From Mycobacterium rhizamassiliense (GTDB taxonomy: Bacteria > Actinomycetota > Actinomycetes > Mycobacteriales > Mycobacteriaceae): 64,000 nt of DNA. Location: contig NZ_LT721901.1 in NCBI RefSeq assembly GCF_900157375.1, forward strand, positions 1,781,498-1,845,497, read 5' to 3'. Position 1 is the stretch's first letter, and each line of letters opens with the position of its first letter. Both the position numbers and the translations under genes were made by a program. Positions 8,560 to 17,176 of this stretch are shown here, one piece after another. The notes under the pieces were generated by a model, which had not been told where the DNA came from, searched no databases, and saw only the letters and a program-made list of their open reading frames with translations.

Positions 8560-8573
8560 TTGACAAAACTTTG
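8559..8573 (-). promoter_or_regulatory. Candidate TetR operator, copy 2
   Basis: ATTGACAAAACTTTG is the perfect 15-base reverse complement of the motif at 7889-7903. It begins at the last base of the TetR stop codon and lies 34 bp upstream of the oxidoreductase ATG. This position suits repressor control of the downstream gene. Confidence 0.65.
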
Positions 8574-8607
8574 GGTCCATGCGAGCCTCCATCCTGGAGG
8601 GCAGGAC

Positions 8608-10170
8608 ATGACTGAATATGACGCGATAGTTATCGGTGCCGGGCATAACGGCCTGACCGCGGCCGTGCTGCTGCAAAAGGCGGGACTGCGCACGCTGTGC
8701 CTGGATCCCAAGCTCTACGCCGGTGGCATGGCCTCCACCGTGGAGCTTTTCGACGGGTATCAATTCGAGATCGCCGGCTCGGTGCTCTTCCCGACGTCGT
8801 CGGTGGTGGTCGGCGAACTAGGCCTGGACACCATGCCGACGATCGACCTGGACGTGATGTCGGTGGCGGTACGCGGTGTCGGTGACGATCCGCTGATCCA
8901 ATACAGCGACCCGATCAAACTGTTCGCCCACCTCAACGAGGTCCACGGGGCCGAGGCCGTCAACGGCATGGCGGGGCTGATGGGCTGGGCTCAGGCGCCG
9001 TGCCGCGCGCTGGGCCGGTTCGAGGCCGGGACGCCACCCAAGAGCATCGACGAGATGTATGCCTGTGCCACAAACGAATTCGAGCGTTCGGCGATCGACG
9101 ACATGTTGTTCGGATCGGTCACCGACGTGTTGGACCGCTACCTGCCCGACCGGGAGAAGTTCGGCGCCATCCGCGGCTCGATGACGGTGCTGGCGGTCAA
9201 CACCCTCTACCGCGGCCCGTCCACGCCCGGCAGCGCGGCCGCACTCGCCTTCGGGCTGGGCGTTCCCGAGGGCGACACCATGCAGATGAAGAAGCTGCGC
9301 GGCGGCATCGGCGCGCTTACCGAGCATCTGCGCCAGGTGCTGGAGAGCCACGGCGGCGAAGTCCGGTTGCGTTCCAAGGTGACCGAGATTCTGGTCGCCG
9401 ACGGACAGGTGACCGGAGTGCGCATCGAGTCGGGCGAGACGTTCGAGGCGCCGATCGTCGTCTCCGGCGTCGCGCCCGACGTCACGCTCAACGAGATGAT
9501 CGATCCCGGCGCGCTGCCCGCCGACATCCGGGAACGGTATGCGCGTATCGACCACCGCGGCAGCTACCTGCAGATGCACTTCGCCCTGGACGAGGCCCCC
9601 GAATTCGCCTCCCCCTACGAGGTTCTCAACGAGCGGGCCATGCAGGCCTCCATCGGGCTGTTCTGCACGCCGGAGGAAGTCCAGCAGCAGTGGGAGGACG
9701 CCCGGCGCGGCATCGTTCCGGCGGATCCGACGGTGGTGCTGCAGATTCCGTCGCAGAACGATCCGGACCTCGCACCCGAGGGCAAGCACGCCGCGTCGGC
9801 GTTCGCGTTGTTCTTCCCGATCGAGGGCGACGTGGACTACGGGCAGGCCAAGGTCGAGATGGGTCAGCGGGTGATCGACAAGATCACCCGATTGGCGCCG
9901 AATTTCGAACGCAGCATCATCCGGCACACCACGTTCACGCCCAAGCACATGGGGGTGATGTTCGGCGCGCCCGGCGGCGACTACTGCCACGGGCTGCTGA
10001 ACGCGAACCAGATCGGGCCCAACCGGCCCGGGCCGAAAGGCTTTCTCGGCCAACCCATCCCGATCAAGGGGCTGTACCTGGGCAGTGCCGGATGCCATGG
10101 CGGCCCGGGCATCACCTTTACGCCGGGCTACAACGCCGCTCACGCGGCGCTCGAAGACGCGGGCCGCTGA
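8608..10170 (+). CDS. FAD-dependent phytoene-desaturase-like oxidoreductase (Rv3829c homologue)
   Basis: This 520-residue flavoprotein has an N-terminal FAD-binding Rossmann motif (VIGAGHNGLTAA, residues 9-20). A C-terminal segment (GLYLGSAGCHGGPGITFTPG) is typical of the CrtI/carotenoid-isomerase-like desaturase group. The substrate is unknown. No carotenoid synthesis genes are nearby, so the role is more likely a lipid or isoprenoid dehydrogenase. ATG 8608 follows GGAGG with good spacing. A TTG/GTG-like extension to 8560 would overlap the operator. It is convergent with the next small gene, only 10 bp apart. Confidence 0.87.
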   Translation: MTEYDAIVIGAGHNGLTAAVLLQKAGLRTLCLDPKLYAGGMASTVELFDGYQFEIAGSVLFPTSSVVVGELGLDTMPTIDLDVMSVAVRGVGDDPLIQYSDPIKLFAHLNEVHGAEAVNGMAGLMGWAQAPCRALGRFEAGTPPKSIDEMYACATNEFERSAIDDMLFGSVTDVLDRYLPDREKFGAIRGSMTVLAVNTLYRGPSTPGSAAALAFGLGVPEGDTMQMKKLRGGIGALTEHLRQVLESHGGEVRLRSKVTEILVADGQVTGVRIESGETFEAPIVVSGVAPDVTLNEMIDPGALPADIRERYARIDHRGSYLQMHFALDEAPEFASPYEVLNERAMQASIGLFCTPEEVQQQWEDARRGIVPADPTVVLQIPSQNDPDLAPEGKHAASAFALFFPIEGDVDYGQAKVEMGQRVIDKITRLAPNFERSIIRHTTFTPKHMGVMFGAPGGDYCHGLLNANQIGPNRPGPKGFLGQPIPIKGLYLGSAGCHGGPGITFTPGYNAAHAALEDAGR

Positions 10171-10180
10171 GCGCCGCTCG

Positions 10181-10519
10181 CTACACGCGCTGACCGAGCA
10201 GCTCGTCGAGCAGTGCGACGAACTCCTCCGGCTGGGCCGGGGTGAACGCGGGGCACAGCCGGTGCCGCGGGACGTCGAGGGTGATCAGCGTCGAGCGCAA
10301 CGGGCGGTGCATGTCCAGGGGTAACCAGCGGCGCAGATCCGAGCTGCCCCACAGCTGGAATCGCTGGTTGAGTATCCCCAGCGACTCGGCCCGGTAGCCG
10401 CGAATCGCGCTGAGCGCGATGATCTTCGACGTGCCGGAGGGAAAGTGATAGCGGCGCAACGTGATCGCCGTGCGGTCCAGCTGGACCAGGCCGTCGTCGT
10501 AGGACTTCGCGGCGCTCAT
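10181..10519 (-). CDS. Small PH-like protein of unknown function (Rv3819 homologue)
   Basis: This 112-residue protein overlaps the stop of the MBL-Rieske gene (ATGA), so it is translationally coupled to it. The sequence predicts mostly beta strands (LDRTAITLRRYHFPSGTSKII) followed by a C-terminal helix, consistent with a bacterial PH-like fold. M. tuberculosis Rv3819 has about the same length and the same partner, Rv3818. The conserved coupling suggests the two proteins work together. No catalytic motif is seen. Confidence 0.75.
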   Translation of the reverse strand: MSAAKSYDDGLVQLDRTAITLRRYHFPSGTSKIIALSAIRGYRAESLGILNQRFQLWGSSDLRRWLPLDMHRPLRSTLITLDVPRHRLCPAFTPAQPEEFVALLDELLGQRV

Positions 10520-12066
10520 GCGCGCGCGCTTCGCAGCTGGTGGCCGCGCGTGGTCAGGCAGCGGCCGTCGTCGAGTCGCCACTGCCAGCCGTGCAGGTTG
10601 CAAGTCAGCGTGTTTCCTTCCACCACACCGAATTTCGACAGGTCGGCCTTCAGGTGCGGGCAACGCCGCTGCATCTCCCAGCCGTCCATGGTGATCGAGG
10701 CGGAGTCGTCGTGGGTTTCGGCGAACCAGCCGTCGGCGTAGGCGATCCGCTCGCCGGTGAGGCATTTAAAGAACGTGTACAGGTATTCGTTGTAGCCGCC
10801 GACCCGCCACGCTTGGAACCGGGTGGACAAGAAGATGGTGTTGACCCAGTCCGGCTCGCCGTCGCGTAGCACGGTGCGCACCAGCTCGGGCGCGATGGCG
10901 AACCCGTAGCGCACCTTCTCGTCGGGAATACGTTCGCGGACGACACGTTTGGGGAAGTCAAGGACGACCGTTTCGGTGCCCATCACCAGCTCGACGGGAT
11001 AGCCGATGCCGTCGCAGATCTCGTTGCTTTGCAGCATGATCGGCTCGAACAGCGACCGCAGCGGTTCGAGCAGCGGCTCGCCGGTCGCCGGCGCCCAGCC
11101 GGCTTTCTCGCCGGCCAGCACGGGGGCCATCCGCTCGGCGTAGTCGGCGATGTAAGCCGCCTTGCCGGTGGTGAAGATCGCCTCGACCTGGTCGGTCGGT
11201 AGCGGGTGGGTCAGCGAATTCAGCGCCGTGCCAGTGAAATCCGCGACCGAACCGGGCATCATCAGCAGGCCGCCGTCCTGCCCGTGGGTGCGCATCTGGT
11301 CCAGAAACACCATCTGGTCGGGGAAGATGTTTGCCGGATCGTCGTGGTCGTCGTTGAGGTCACGCAGGTCGGGGTCCAAGAAGCAGGGCGGCCCGGCCGA
11401 CGGCACCACCCAGGTCGCGTCGACCTGGGCGACGTACTGGCGCGCCCGGTCCATCTGGCGCTGCCGCTTCTGGGTGCCGAACGATTCTTTGGCGCGGGCC
11501 GGCATGTCGTAGACCATCGGGTACCAGATCGCGCCGGAGTACTGCAGCAGGTGGACGTCGACGTGGCCGAACTGGGATTCCAGCACGTCCAGGTCGACGG
11601 GCCGGGCGTCGTTCATGTTGAAAACCGATGTGCTGCCGTCGGAAATCACCAGGGCCGAATCGCCGATCGGCCCGTCCGCGGGCGCCCGCAGCGCGATGAC
11701 CATGATGTCGAGATCGCCACGCGGGCCACTGATCCGGTGCTTGACCGAGTCGCTGGTCTCGAAGAACCGGTGGAAGCCCAGCTCCTGCAACGCATTTCGA
11801 AGATCGGGCACCGGGAAGTCAGGCAGCAGCACCGTCGCGTCCTTGTTGACGTGCGCGCTCAGCTGCTTGGCGTCGAAGTGATCCTTGTGCAGGTGCGAGA
11901 CGTAGAGGTAGTCGCAGTCGCCCAGGGCATCCCAGTCCAGGGTGCTGTTGTCCGGGAACGGGAACCAGGACGCGAAGTAGGCGGGGTTGACCCAGGGGTC
12001 GCACAGGATGCTGCCCGCATGGGTCTCGATCAGAAATCCGGCATGGCCGACGCTCGTGACCTGCAC
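10516..12066 (-). CDS. Metallo-beta-lactamase fold / Rieske [2Fe-2S] fusion protein (Rv3818 homologue)
   Basis: The N-terminal domain has a metallo-beta-lactamase-type HLHKDH metal motif near residue 58, resembling the UlaG-like group. The C-terminal domain is a Rieske centre with CPH near residue 467 and CNLH near residue 490, each supplying one Cys and one His ligand. GTG 12066 gives 516 residues, the same as Rv3818, and is preceded by AAAGG at 5 nt. A longer ATG start at 12123 lacks this support. The domain combination recalls CMP-sialic acid hydroxylases, but the true substrate is unknown. Confidence 0.87.
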   Translation of the reverse strand: MQVTSVGHAGFLIETHAGSILCDPWVNPAYFASWFPFPDNSTLDWDALGDCDYLYVSHLHKDHFDAKQLSAHVNKDATVLLPDFPVPDLRNALQELGFHRFFETSDSVKHRISGPRGDLDIMVIALRAPADGPIGDSALVISDGSTSVFNMNDARPVDLDVLESQFGHVDVHLLQYSGAIWYPMVYDMPARAKESFGTQKRQRQMDRARQYVAQVDATWVVPSAGPPCFLDPDLRDLNDDHDDPANIFPDQMVFLDQMRTHGQDGGLLMMPGSVADFTGTALNSLTHPLPTDQVEAIFTTGKAAYIADYAERMAPVLAGEKAGWAPATGEPLLEPLRSLFEPIMLQSNEICDGIGYPVELVMGTETVVLDFPKRVVRERIPDEKVRYGFAIAPELVRTVLRDGEPDWVNTIFLSTRFQAWRVGGYNEYLYTFFKCLTGERIAYADGWFAETHDDSASITMDGWEMQRRCPHLKADLSKFGVVEGNTLTCNLHGWQWRLDDGRCLTTRGHQLRSARA

Positions 12067-12163
12067 AAATACCTTTCCGGGGAGTCTTGGGATCCGTCCA
12101 AGCTTAGCGTCTCGCTTCACCACTGCAGGCGGCTCACAGCCGGGCCCACTAGGCTGAGCAGCT

Positions 12164-12931
12164 GTGGAACCTGCTTACGGGACCGCGATTGCGGTTGCGC
12201 GCCTGATCTGGCGCGTCCAAGGGCTGAAGATCACCGTCACGGGCATCGAGAACCTCCCGGCCAGTGGCGGTGCGGTCGTCGCGATCAACCACACCGGCTA
12301 CCTCGACTTCACCTTCGCCGGGTTGCCGGCCTACAAGCAGGGCCTCGGCCGCAAGGTCCGGTTCATGGCCAAGCAAGAGGTCTTCGACGGCAAGATCACC
12401 GGGCCGATCATGCGCAGCCTGCGTCACATCGCGGTCGACCGCCAGGACGGGGCCGCGTCGTACGAGGCGGCCGTCAGGAACCTCAAGGACGGCGAGCTGG
12501 TCGGGGTCTATCCCGAGGCGACCATCAGCCGCAGCTTCGAGATCAAAGAATGCAAAGGCGGCGCCGCCCGGATGGCCGTGGAGGCCGGCGTGCCGATCAT
12601 CCCGCACATCGTCTGGGGCGCGCAGCGGATCTGGACCAAGGGCCATCCCAAGAACATGTTCCGGCCGAAGGTGCCGATCACGGTGGTCGTCGGCGAACCG
12701 ATCGAGCCGACGCTGGGGGTGGGAGAGCTCAGGGGCCTGCTGCATTCGCGGATGCAACACCTGCTCGAGCGGGCGCAGGAGCAGTACGGGCCCCATCCGG
12801 CCGGAGAGTTCTGGGTGCCGCACCGGCTGGGCGGTGGTGCGCCGTCGCTGGCCGATGCCGCCCGATTGGATGCCGAGGAAGCCGCCGCGAAAGCGGCGCG
12901 CCGCGCCGAAGGCACTGGGGCGCCGGAGTAG
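12164..12931 (+). CDS. 1-acylglycerol-3-phosphate acyltransferase-like protein, copy 1 (Rv3816c homologue)
   Basis: This PlsC-type acyltransferase has the catalytic HX4D motif (NHTGYLD, residues 42-48) and the acceptor-binding motif PEATISR near residue 117. It probably transfers an acyl chain to a glycerol-phosphate-like acceptor at the membrane. The start is GTG and the length is 255 residues. It is the first of three tandem paralogues on the plus strand and is divergent from the MBL-Rieske gene. It differs from the other two in having KECKGG where they have KEFKTG or REFKTG. Confidence 0.9.
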   Translation: MEPAYGTAIAVARLIWRVQGLKITVTGIENLPASGGAVVAINHTGYLDFTFAGLPAYKQGLGRKVRFMAKQEVFDGKITGPIMRSLRHIAVDRQDGAASYEAAVRNLKDGELVGVYPEATISRSFEIKECKGGAARMAVEAGVPIIPHIVWGAQRIWTKGHPKNMFRPKVPITVVVGEPIEPTLGVGELRGLLHSRMQHLLERAQEQYGPHPAGEFWVPHRLGGGAPSLADAARLDAEEAAAKAARRAEGTGAPE

Positions 12932-12937
12932 TCGTCG

Positions 12938-13690
12938 ATGGGGGAACCGACCTTCCGCACCCTGGAAATCCTGGCCCAGCTGGCCGTCCTGGCCACCGGC
13001 ACCCGGGTTACCTACCGCGGCGAGGAGAACGTTCCCGGCCGCGGTGGTGCGGTGGTCACCATCAACCACACCAGCTACGTCGACTGGTTGCCGGCCGCGT
13101 TGGTCATGCACCGCCGGGGCCGCCGGCTGCGCTTCATGATCAAGGCCGAAATGCAGGACGTGAAGGTCGTCAACTTCCTGATCAAGCGCACCCGCACCAT
13201 TCCGGTGGATCGCAACGCCGGCGCGGGTGCCTACACGGTCGCCGTGCAGCGGCTCCGCGAGGGAGAGCTGGTCGGGGTCTATCCCGAGGCCACCATCAGC
13301 CGCAGTTTCGAGCTCAAGGAGTTCAAGACCGGCGCCGCGCGGATGGCCATCGAGGCCGAGGTCCCGATCGTCCCGGTGATCGTCTGGGGCGCCCAGCGGA
13401 TCTGGACCAAGGACCATCCACGGAAGGTCGGGCGTCGCAACGTGCCGATCACCGTGCAGGTGGGCGCGCCGTTGCGCGCCGCCACGGACGTCGCGCGGAC
13501 CGACGACGCGCTGCGCGACTCGATGACGTCGCTGCTGTACCAAGCTCAGGACCGCTACCCGCACCCGCCGGGGGCGTACTGGGTGCCGCACCGGTTGGGG
13601 GGCGGCGCACCGACGTTGGCCGAGGCGGCCCAGATAGAGGCCGATGAAGCGGCGGCGAAGGCCGCCGCTCGAACCCCGCACCAGTCATGA
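12938..13690 (+). CDS. Acyltransferase, copy 2 (Rv3815c homologue)
   Basis: This is the second tandem PlsC-like paralogue, 250 residues long. It has NHTSYVD at residues 43-49 and PEATISR at about residue 116. It begins 6 bp after copy 1, so the two are probably co-transcribed. The N-terminus contains a short hydrophobic segment. Its acyl acceptor may differ from those of its neighbours, but this cannot be read from the sequence. Confidence 0.9.
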   Translation: MGEPTFRTLEILAQLAVLATGTRVTYRGEENVPGRGGAVVTINHTSYVDWLPAALVMHRRGRRLRFMIKAEMQDVKVVNFLIKRTRTIPVDRNAGAGAYTVAVQRLREGELVGVYPEATISRSFELKEFKTGAARMAIEAEVPIVPVIVWGAQRIWTKDHPRKVGRRNVPITVQVGAPLRAATDVARTDDALRDSMTSLLYQAQDRYPHPPGAYWVPHRLGGGAPTLAEAAQIEADEAAAKAAARTPHQS

Positions 13691-13705
13691 GGGGAAGGAC
13701 AAGAC

Positions 13706-14491
13706 ATGGCAGAGCCGTTTTACCGATTTGGTGAGTTGATCGTCCCGCCGGTCGTCGCCATGCAGGGCACCAAGTTCACGTTCCAGGGCCTGGAGAACAT
13801 CCCGACCCACGGCGGCGCGTTGCTTGCCCAGAACCACACCAGCTACCTGGACTGGCTACCGACGATCTTCGCCGCGCGGGAGCGGCGCCGCCGGATGTAC
13901 TTCATGATCAAGGCCGAGATGGGCGAGGTGAAGGCGATGAACTACGTCATCAAGCATGCCCGCCTGATCCCGGTGGACCGCCGCCATGGGAACGACGCGC
14001 TGGCGGTGGGCGTGCAGCGGATGCGTGAGGGCGAGCTGATCGGGATGCATCCCGAGGCCACCATCAGCCGCAGTTTCGAACTGCGCGAATTCAAGACCGG
14101 GGCGGCGCGGATGGCGCTGGAGGCGCAGGTGCCGATCGTGCCGATCATCGTCTGGGGCGCGCACCGGATCTGGCCCAAGGATCATCCAAAGAAGGTGTTC
14201 CGCAACAAGGTTCCGATCGTCGTGGCGGCCGGCCGGCCGTTGCTGCCCCAGGGCGACGCCGAACATCTCAACGCCGCGCTGCGCAACGCGATGAGGGCGA
14301 TGCTCTATCGGGTGCAGGAGGAATACCCGCATCCGGAGGGGCAGCACTGGGTGCCCCAACGGCTGGGCGGCAGCGCGCCCAACCAGGAGGACTCGCGGGC
14401 GATCCGGTTGGCCGAGTTGCAGGACCGGATCCAGAAGTACGGCACCGACGGCGTGACCCGGCCCGGTGAGAACCAAAGCGGCCTGCACTGA
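13706..14491 (+). CDS. Acyltransferase, copy 3 (Rv3814c homologue)
   Basis: This is the third tandem PlsC-like paralogue, 261 residues long. It has NHTSYLD at residues 43-49 and PEATISR at about residue 116. A GGGGAAGGA ribosome-binding site lies 7 bp upstream of the ATG. The C-terminal 30 residues (after GGSAPNQED) diverge from the other copies. It is the last acyltransferase gene before the HAD hydrolase gene. Confidence 0.9.
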   Translation: MAEPFYRFGELIVPPVVAMQGTKFTFQGLENIPTHGGALLAQNHTSYLDWLPTIFAARERRRRMYFMIKAEMGEVKAMNYVIKHARLIPVDRRHGNDALAVGVQRMREGELIGMHPEATISRSFELREFKTGAARMALEAQVPIVPIIVWGAHRIWPKDHPKKVFRNKVPIVVAAGRPLLPQGDAEHLNAALRNAMRAMLYRVQEEYPHPEGQHWVPQRLGGSAPNQEDSRAIRLAELQDRIQKYGTDGVTRPGENQSGLH

Positions 14492-14537
14492 TCAGCAGAC
14501 AGCACAACGAAGGCGGATCGTCCCCAGTGACGGCTCA

Positions 14538-15368
14538 GTGACCAACTCAAAAACCCCGGCGCTCGTCGCCTGCGACGTCGACGGCACCCTGTTCAACGAA
14601 GACGAAGCCATCACCCCCCGTACGCGCGACGCCGTGCGGGCCGCCGTCGACGCCGGTGCCCAGTTCGTGGTGGCGACCGGCCGCCCGCCGCGCTGGATAC
14701 GCCCCGTCGTGGATGAACTCGGATTCACCCCAATCGCGGTGTGCGCCAACGGCGCCGTGATCTATGACCCCGCGACCGACCGAGTGATCTCGACGCACAC
14801 CCTGCCCGTCGACACCCTGGCCGAGCTGGCCGAGATCGCGGCGCGCGTCATTCCGGGCGCGGGGCTGGCCGTCGAGCGCATCGGCGCGCGCGCCCACGAC
14901 ACGGCCACTCCCCAGTTCGTCAGCTCGCCGGGCTACGAGCACGCGTGGCTCAACCCGGACAACACCGAGGTGTCCATTGCCGACCTGCTCAGCGCCCCGG
15001 CGATCAAGCTGCTGATCCGCAAGGCGGGAGCCCGCAGCGCGGATATGGCCGCCGAATTGGTCAAACACGTTGGTATTGAAGGCGATATCACCTATTCGAC
15101 GAACAACGGGCTGGTCGAGATCGTGCCGCTGGGCATCAGCAAGGCCACCGGCATCGAAGAGGTCGCCAAGCCGCTGGGGATCTCCAGCGGCGAGGTGGTG
15201 GCGTTCGGCGACATGCCCAACGACATGCCGATGTTGGTGTGGGCCGGCCTGGGTGTGGCGATGGGCAACGCGCATCCCGACGTGGTGGCCGTCGCCGACG
15301 AGGTCACCGCGCCCAACAGCGACGACGGCGTGGCTCGGGTGCTGGAACGCTGGTGGGCCCGCGGCTAG
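14538..15368 (+). CDS. Cof-type HAD hydrolase (Rv3813c homologue)
   Basis: This 276-residue haloacid-dehalogenase-type phosphatase has the nucleophile motif DVDGTL at residues 13-18 and the C-terminal acidic motif GDMPNDMPM near residue 224. The large cap between them marks the Cof subfamily, which hydrolyses small phosphometabolites. GTG 14538 matches the family start; the frame is open further upstream, into the acyltransferase end. Its TAG stop is shared on the opposite strand with the amidase gene through a CTAG palindrome. Confidence 0.88.
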   Translation: MTNSKTPALVACDVDGTLFNEDEAITPRTRDAVRAAVDAGAQFVVATGRPPRWIRPVVDELGFTPIAVCANGAVIYDPATDRVISTHTLPVDTLAELAEIAARVIPGAGLAVERIGARAHDTATPQFVSSPGYEHAWLNPDNTEVSIADLLSAPAIKLLIRKAGARSADMAAELVKHVGIEGDITYSTNNGLVEIVPLGISKATGIEEVAKPLGISSGEVVAFGDMPNDMPMLVWAGLGVAMGNAHPDVVAVADEVTAPNSDDGVARVLERWWARG

Positions 15369-17038
15369 GCCGGGGCCGGGTGCGCCGGTAGCGAGAAGTG
15401 TTCCGGCGGCACCGTCGGCCCGCTCTGCGATTCCGTCGACAGCACCGGCGTCGTGATGCCATCGATCACCTCGCTGACGTCGCCGGTGAGCCGGTTGTAG
15501 TTCAGCGTGCCGTGCTGGAAGTTCTGCGTAATCTGCAGCGGCTCTTGGAGTTCCGCGCTGGTGGGCAGACCGAGCGGTCCGCGCTCGTAGCTCTGCGACG
15601 CCCACGCGTCGTAGATCGCGCCGGTGACCGGCTGCGGTCCCGTCAGGGGCGACCAGTACATGGCGCCCTTGGCGAAGGTGGCGTAGCGGCCGTCGCCCTC
15701 GGTGAAGTCCTCCGGCGAAGTAGGCGCTCCCAGAACGCTATTCATGCCGCCGAGTGCCTGCCAGTGTTCGTAGATCGCCCCGCCCTTGAGCGCGTTGATC
15801 AGCTCCTCGGGCGGGTCGTTGACATGCGATGCGATGTCCCGGATTTCGTCCATCAACGCGTAGGCGGCGTTGCCCGGGCAGTCGGTGTTGCCGACGTCGC
15901 GGTGGGTGAAGATGGTCGGCAGCGTGGCGATGGCGCCGGCCGGGAAGGTGGTGTAGTGGCTACCGGCCGACTCCAATTGCACTATGCCCTTGGGGTCTAC
16001 GCCGTCCATGCCCAGGCGCCAGCCCAGCAGCCGGCCCATCATGCGGAGCTGGATGGGGCTCGGTGGTGTGTCGTCGAAGTTGCCGATCATCGCCACACCC
16101 CAGGTGTTGCGGTTGAACCCGCCGGTGTGGAAGCCCTCGACGGCCTTGGTGAGGCCGCCCGCGCTGCCCTCGAACACCTGGCCGTACTTGTCGACCAGTG
16201 CGTTGTAGGCGATGTCGCACCACCCCAGCGTCTTGGCGTGGTAGGTGTAGATCGCCTTGACGATGCCGGCCGATTCCAGCGGTGAGTAGTCATTGCTGCC
16301 GGCGGTGTGGTGGACGACGGCGGCGCGAATCCCATTGTCGTACTGCGGAGAACCGCAGCGCAGCGACTCGTCGGCGCCCCATTCGGCCCGGCTGATGATG
16401 GCCGGCGGCTGGCCGGGCATGAGCACGCCCGCGGGCGGCGTCCAATGCGTCTCGTTCGGGGCTAGTGGCGGGGAGATCAGGATCGCGGAGATGTTCTGCC
16501 CGAAGGGCTGTTCCCGCGAGGCGGGCTTGTAGCCCAGATCGGGGCCTTGCGGTGTGGGGCGCAGCGATGCAGGCGGCGCGGTCGGGGTGGCGTCCAGCGG
16601 GCGGGTCACCGCGATCTGCACGATGGTGGTGGTGCCGACGAACACCGGATCGGTGCTGCGCGGGCCTTCGGTCGGCCCGGCAGGGGCGGCCACCGGCTGG
16701 CCGCCGGAGCGCACGCTGTCGGGCGCGGCGGTCTCGTACTCGGTCTGATACCAGGGCCCCCACGACCCGTCCGGATGCTTGGCGCGCACCCGGGTGGAGC
16801 TGCCGGCCAGGTCGCCGGTGAGCGCGACCAACGAGAACGGCGTGTTCTGGGTGATCTCGCGGACGGTGACGCCGGGCCCGAGCCCGACCAGCGGCTGCTC
16901 GGCAAGCTGGGTGTCGCGGGCCGGCGCCGAGCTGTGCACCTCGCGATCGCGCGTCAGGTCCGCCACCGCCGAGACGATGACCACGGTCGCCGCGACGGCG
17001 GTGAGCAACATCGTCGGGGCACGACTACGGGACGACAC
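15365..17038 (-). CDS. Secreted LGFP-repeat N-acetylmuramoyl-L-alanine amidase, PGRP type (Rv3811 homologue)
   Basis: An N-terminal signal or anchor (about residues 8-26) precedes a Ser/Thr/Pro-rich linker. A peptidoglycan-recognition amidase_2 domain spans about residues 210-390. Its likely zinc ligands are His243 or His244, His379 and Cys387 (THRDVGNTDCPG). LGFP repeats follow (GGAIYEHWQALGG, GAIYDAWAS, LGLPTSAE), which probably bind the cell envelope. The start is GTG 17038 and the protein has 557 residues. It probably cleaves peptidoglycan stem peptides. In M. tuberculosis a PE_PGRS gene lies between this gene and the HAD hydrolase; here they abut. Confidence 0.9.
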   Translation of the reverse strand: MSSRSRAPTMLLTAVAATVVIVSAVADLTRDREVHSSAPARDTQLAEQPLVGLGPGVTVREITQNTPFSLVALTGDLAGSSTRVRAKHPDGSWGPWYQTEYETAAPDSVRSGGQPVAAPAGPTEGPRSTDPVFVGTTTIVQIAVTRPLDATPTAPPASLRPTPQGPDLGYKPASREQPFGQNISAILISPPLAPNETHWTPPAGVLMPGQPPAIISRAEWGADESLRCGSPQYDNGIRAAVVHHTAGSNDYSPLESAGIVKAIYTYHAKTLGWCDIAYNALVDKYGQVFEGSAGGLTKAVEGFHTGGFNRNTWGVAMIGNFDDTPPSPIQLRMMGRLLGWRLGMDGVDPKGIVQLESAGSHYTTFPAGAIATLPTIFTHRDVGNTDCPGNAAYALMDEIRDIASHVNDPPEELINALKGGAIYEHWQALGGMNSVLGAPTSPEDFTEGDGRYATFAKGAMYWSPLTGPQPVTGAIYDAWASQSYERGPLGLPTSAELQEPLQITQNFQHGTLNYNRLTGDVSEVIDGITTPVLSTESQSGPTVPPEHFSLPAHPAPA

Positions 17039-17117
17039 CAGCTGATGTTACGTGTGTTTCTAATGGTGTATATGAGGTGACACGTCGTTTACCTGACAAA
17101 AGTCCTGGGAAATGTTC

Positions 17118-17154
17118 GACGGCACCGCAGAGATCGGGACTCTGCGGTGCCGTC
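17118..17154 (-). terminator. Hairpin terminator after erp
   Basis: A perfect 15-bp stem (17118-17132 paired with 17140-17154; arm GACGGCACCGCAGAG) encloses a 7-nt loop, 22 bp beyond the erp stop. There is no clear U-tract, as is common for mycobacterial terminators. It separates erp from the amidase gene on the same strand. Confidence 0.75.
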
Positions 17155-17176
17155 AGGTGACAGGACCCCCGAAGCG

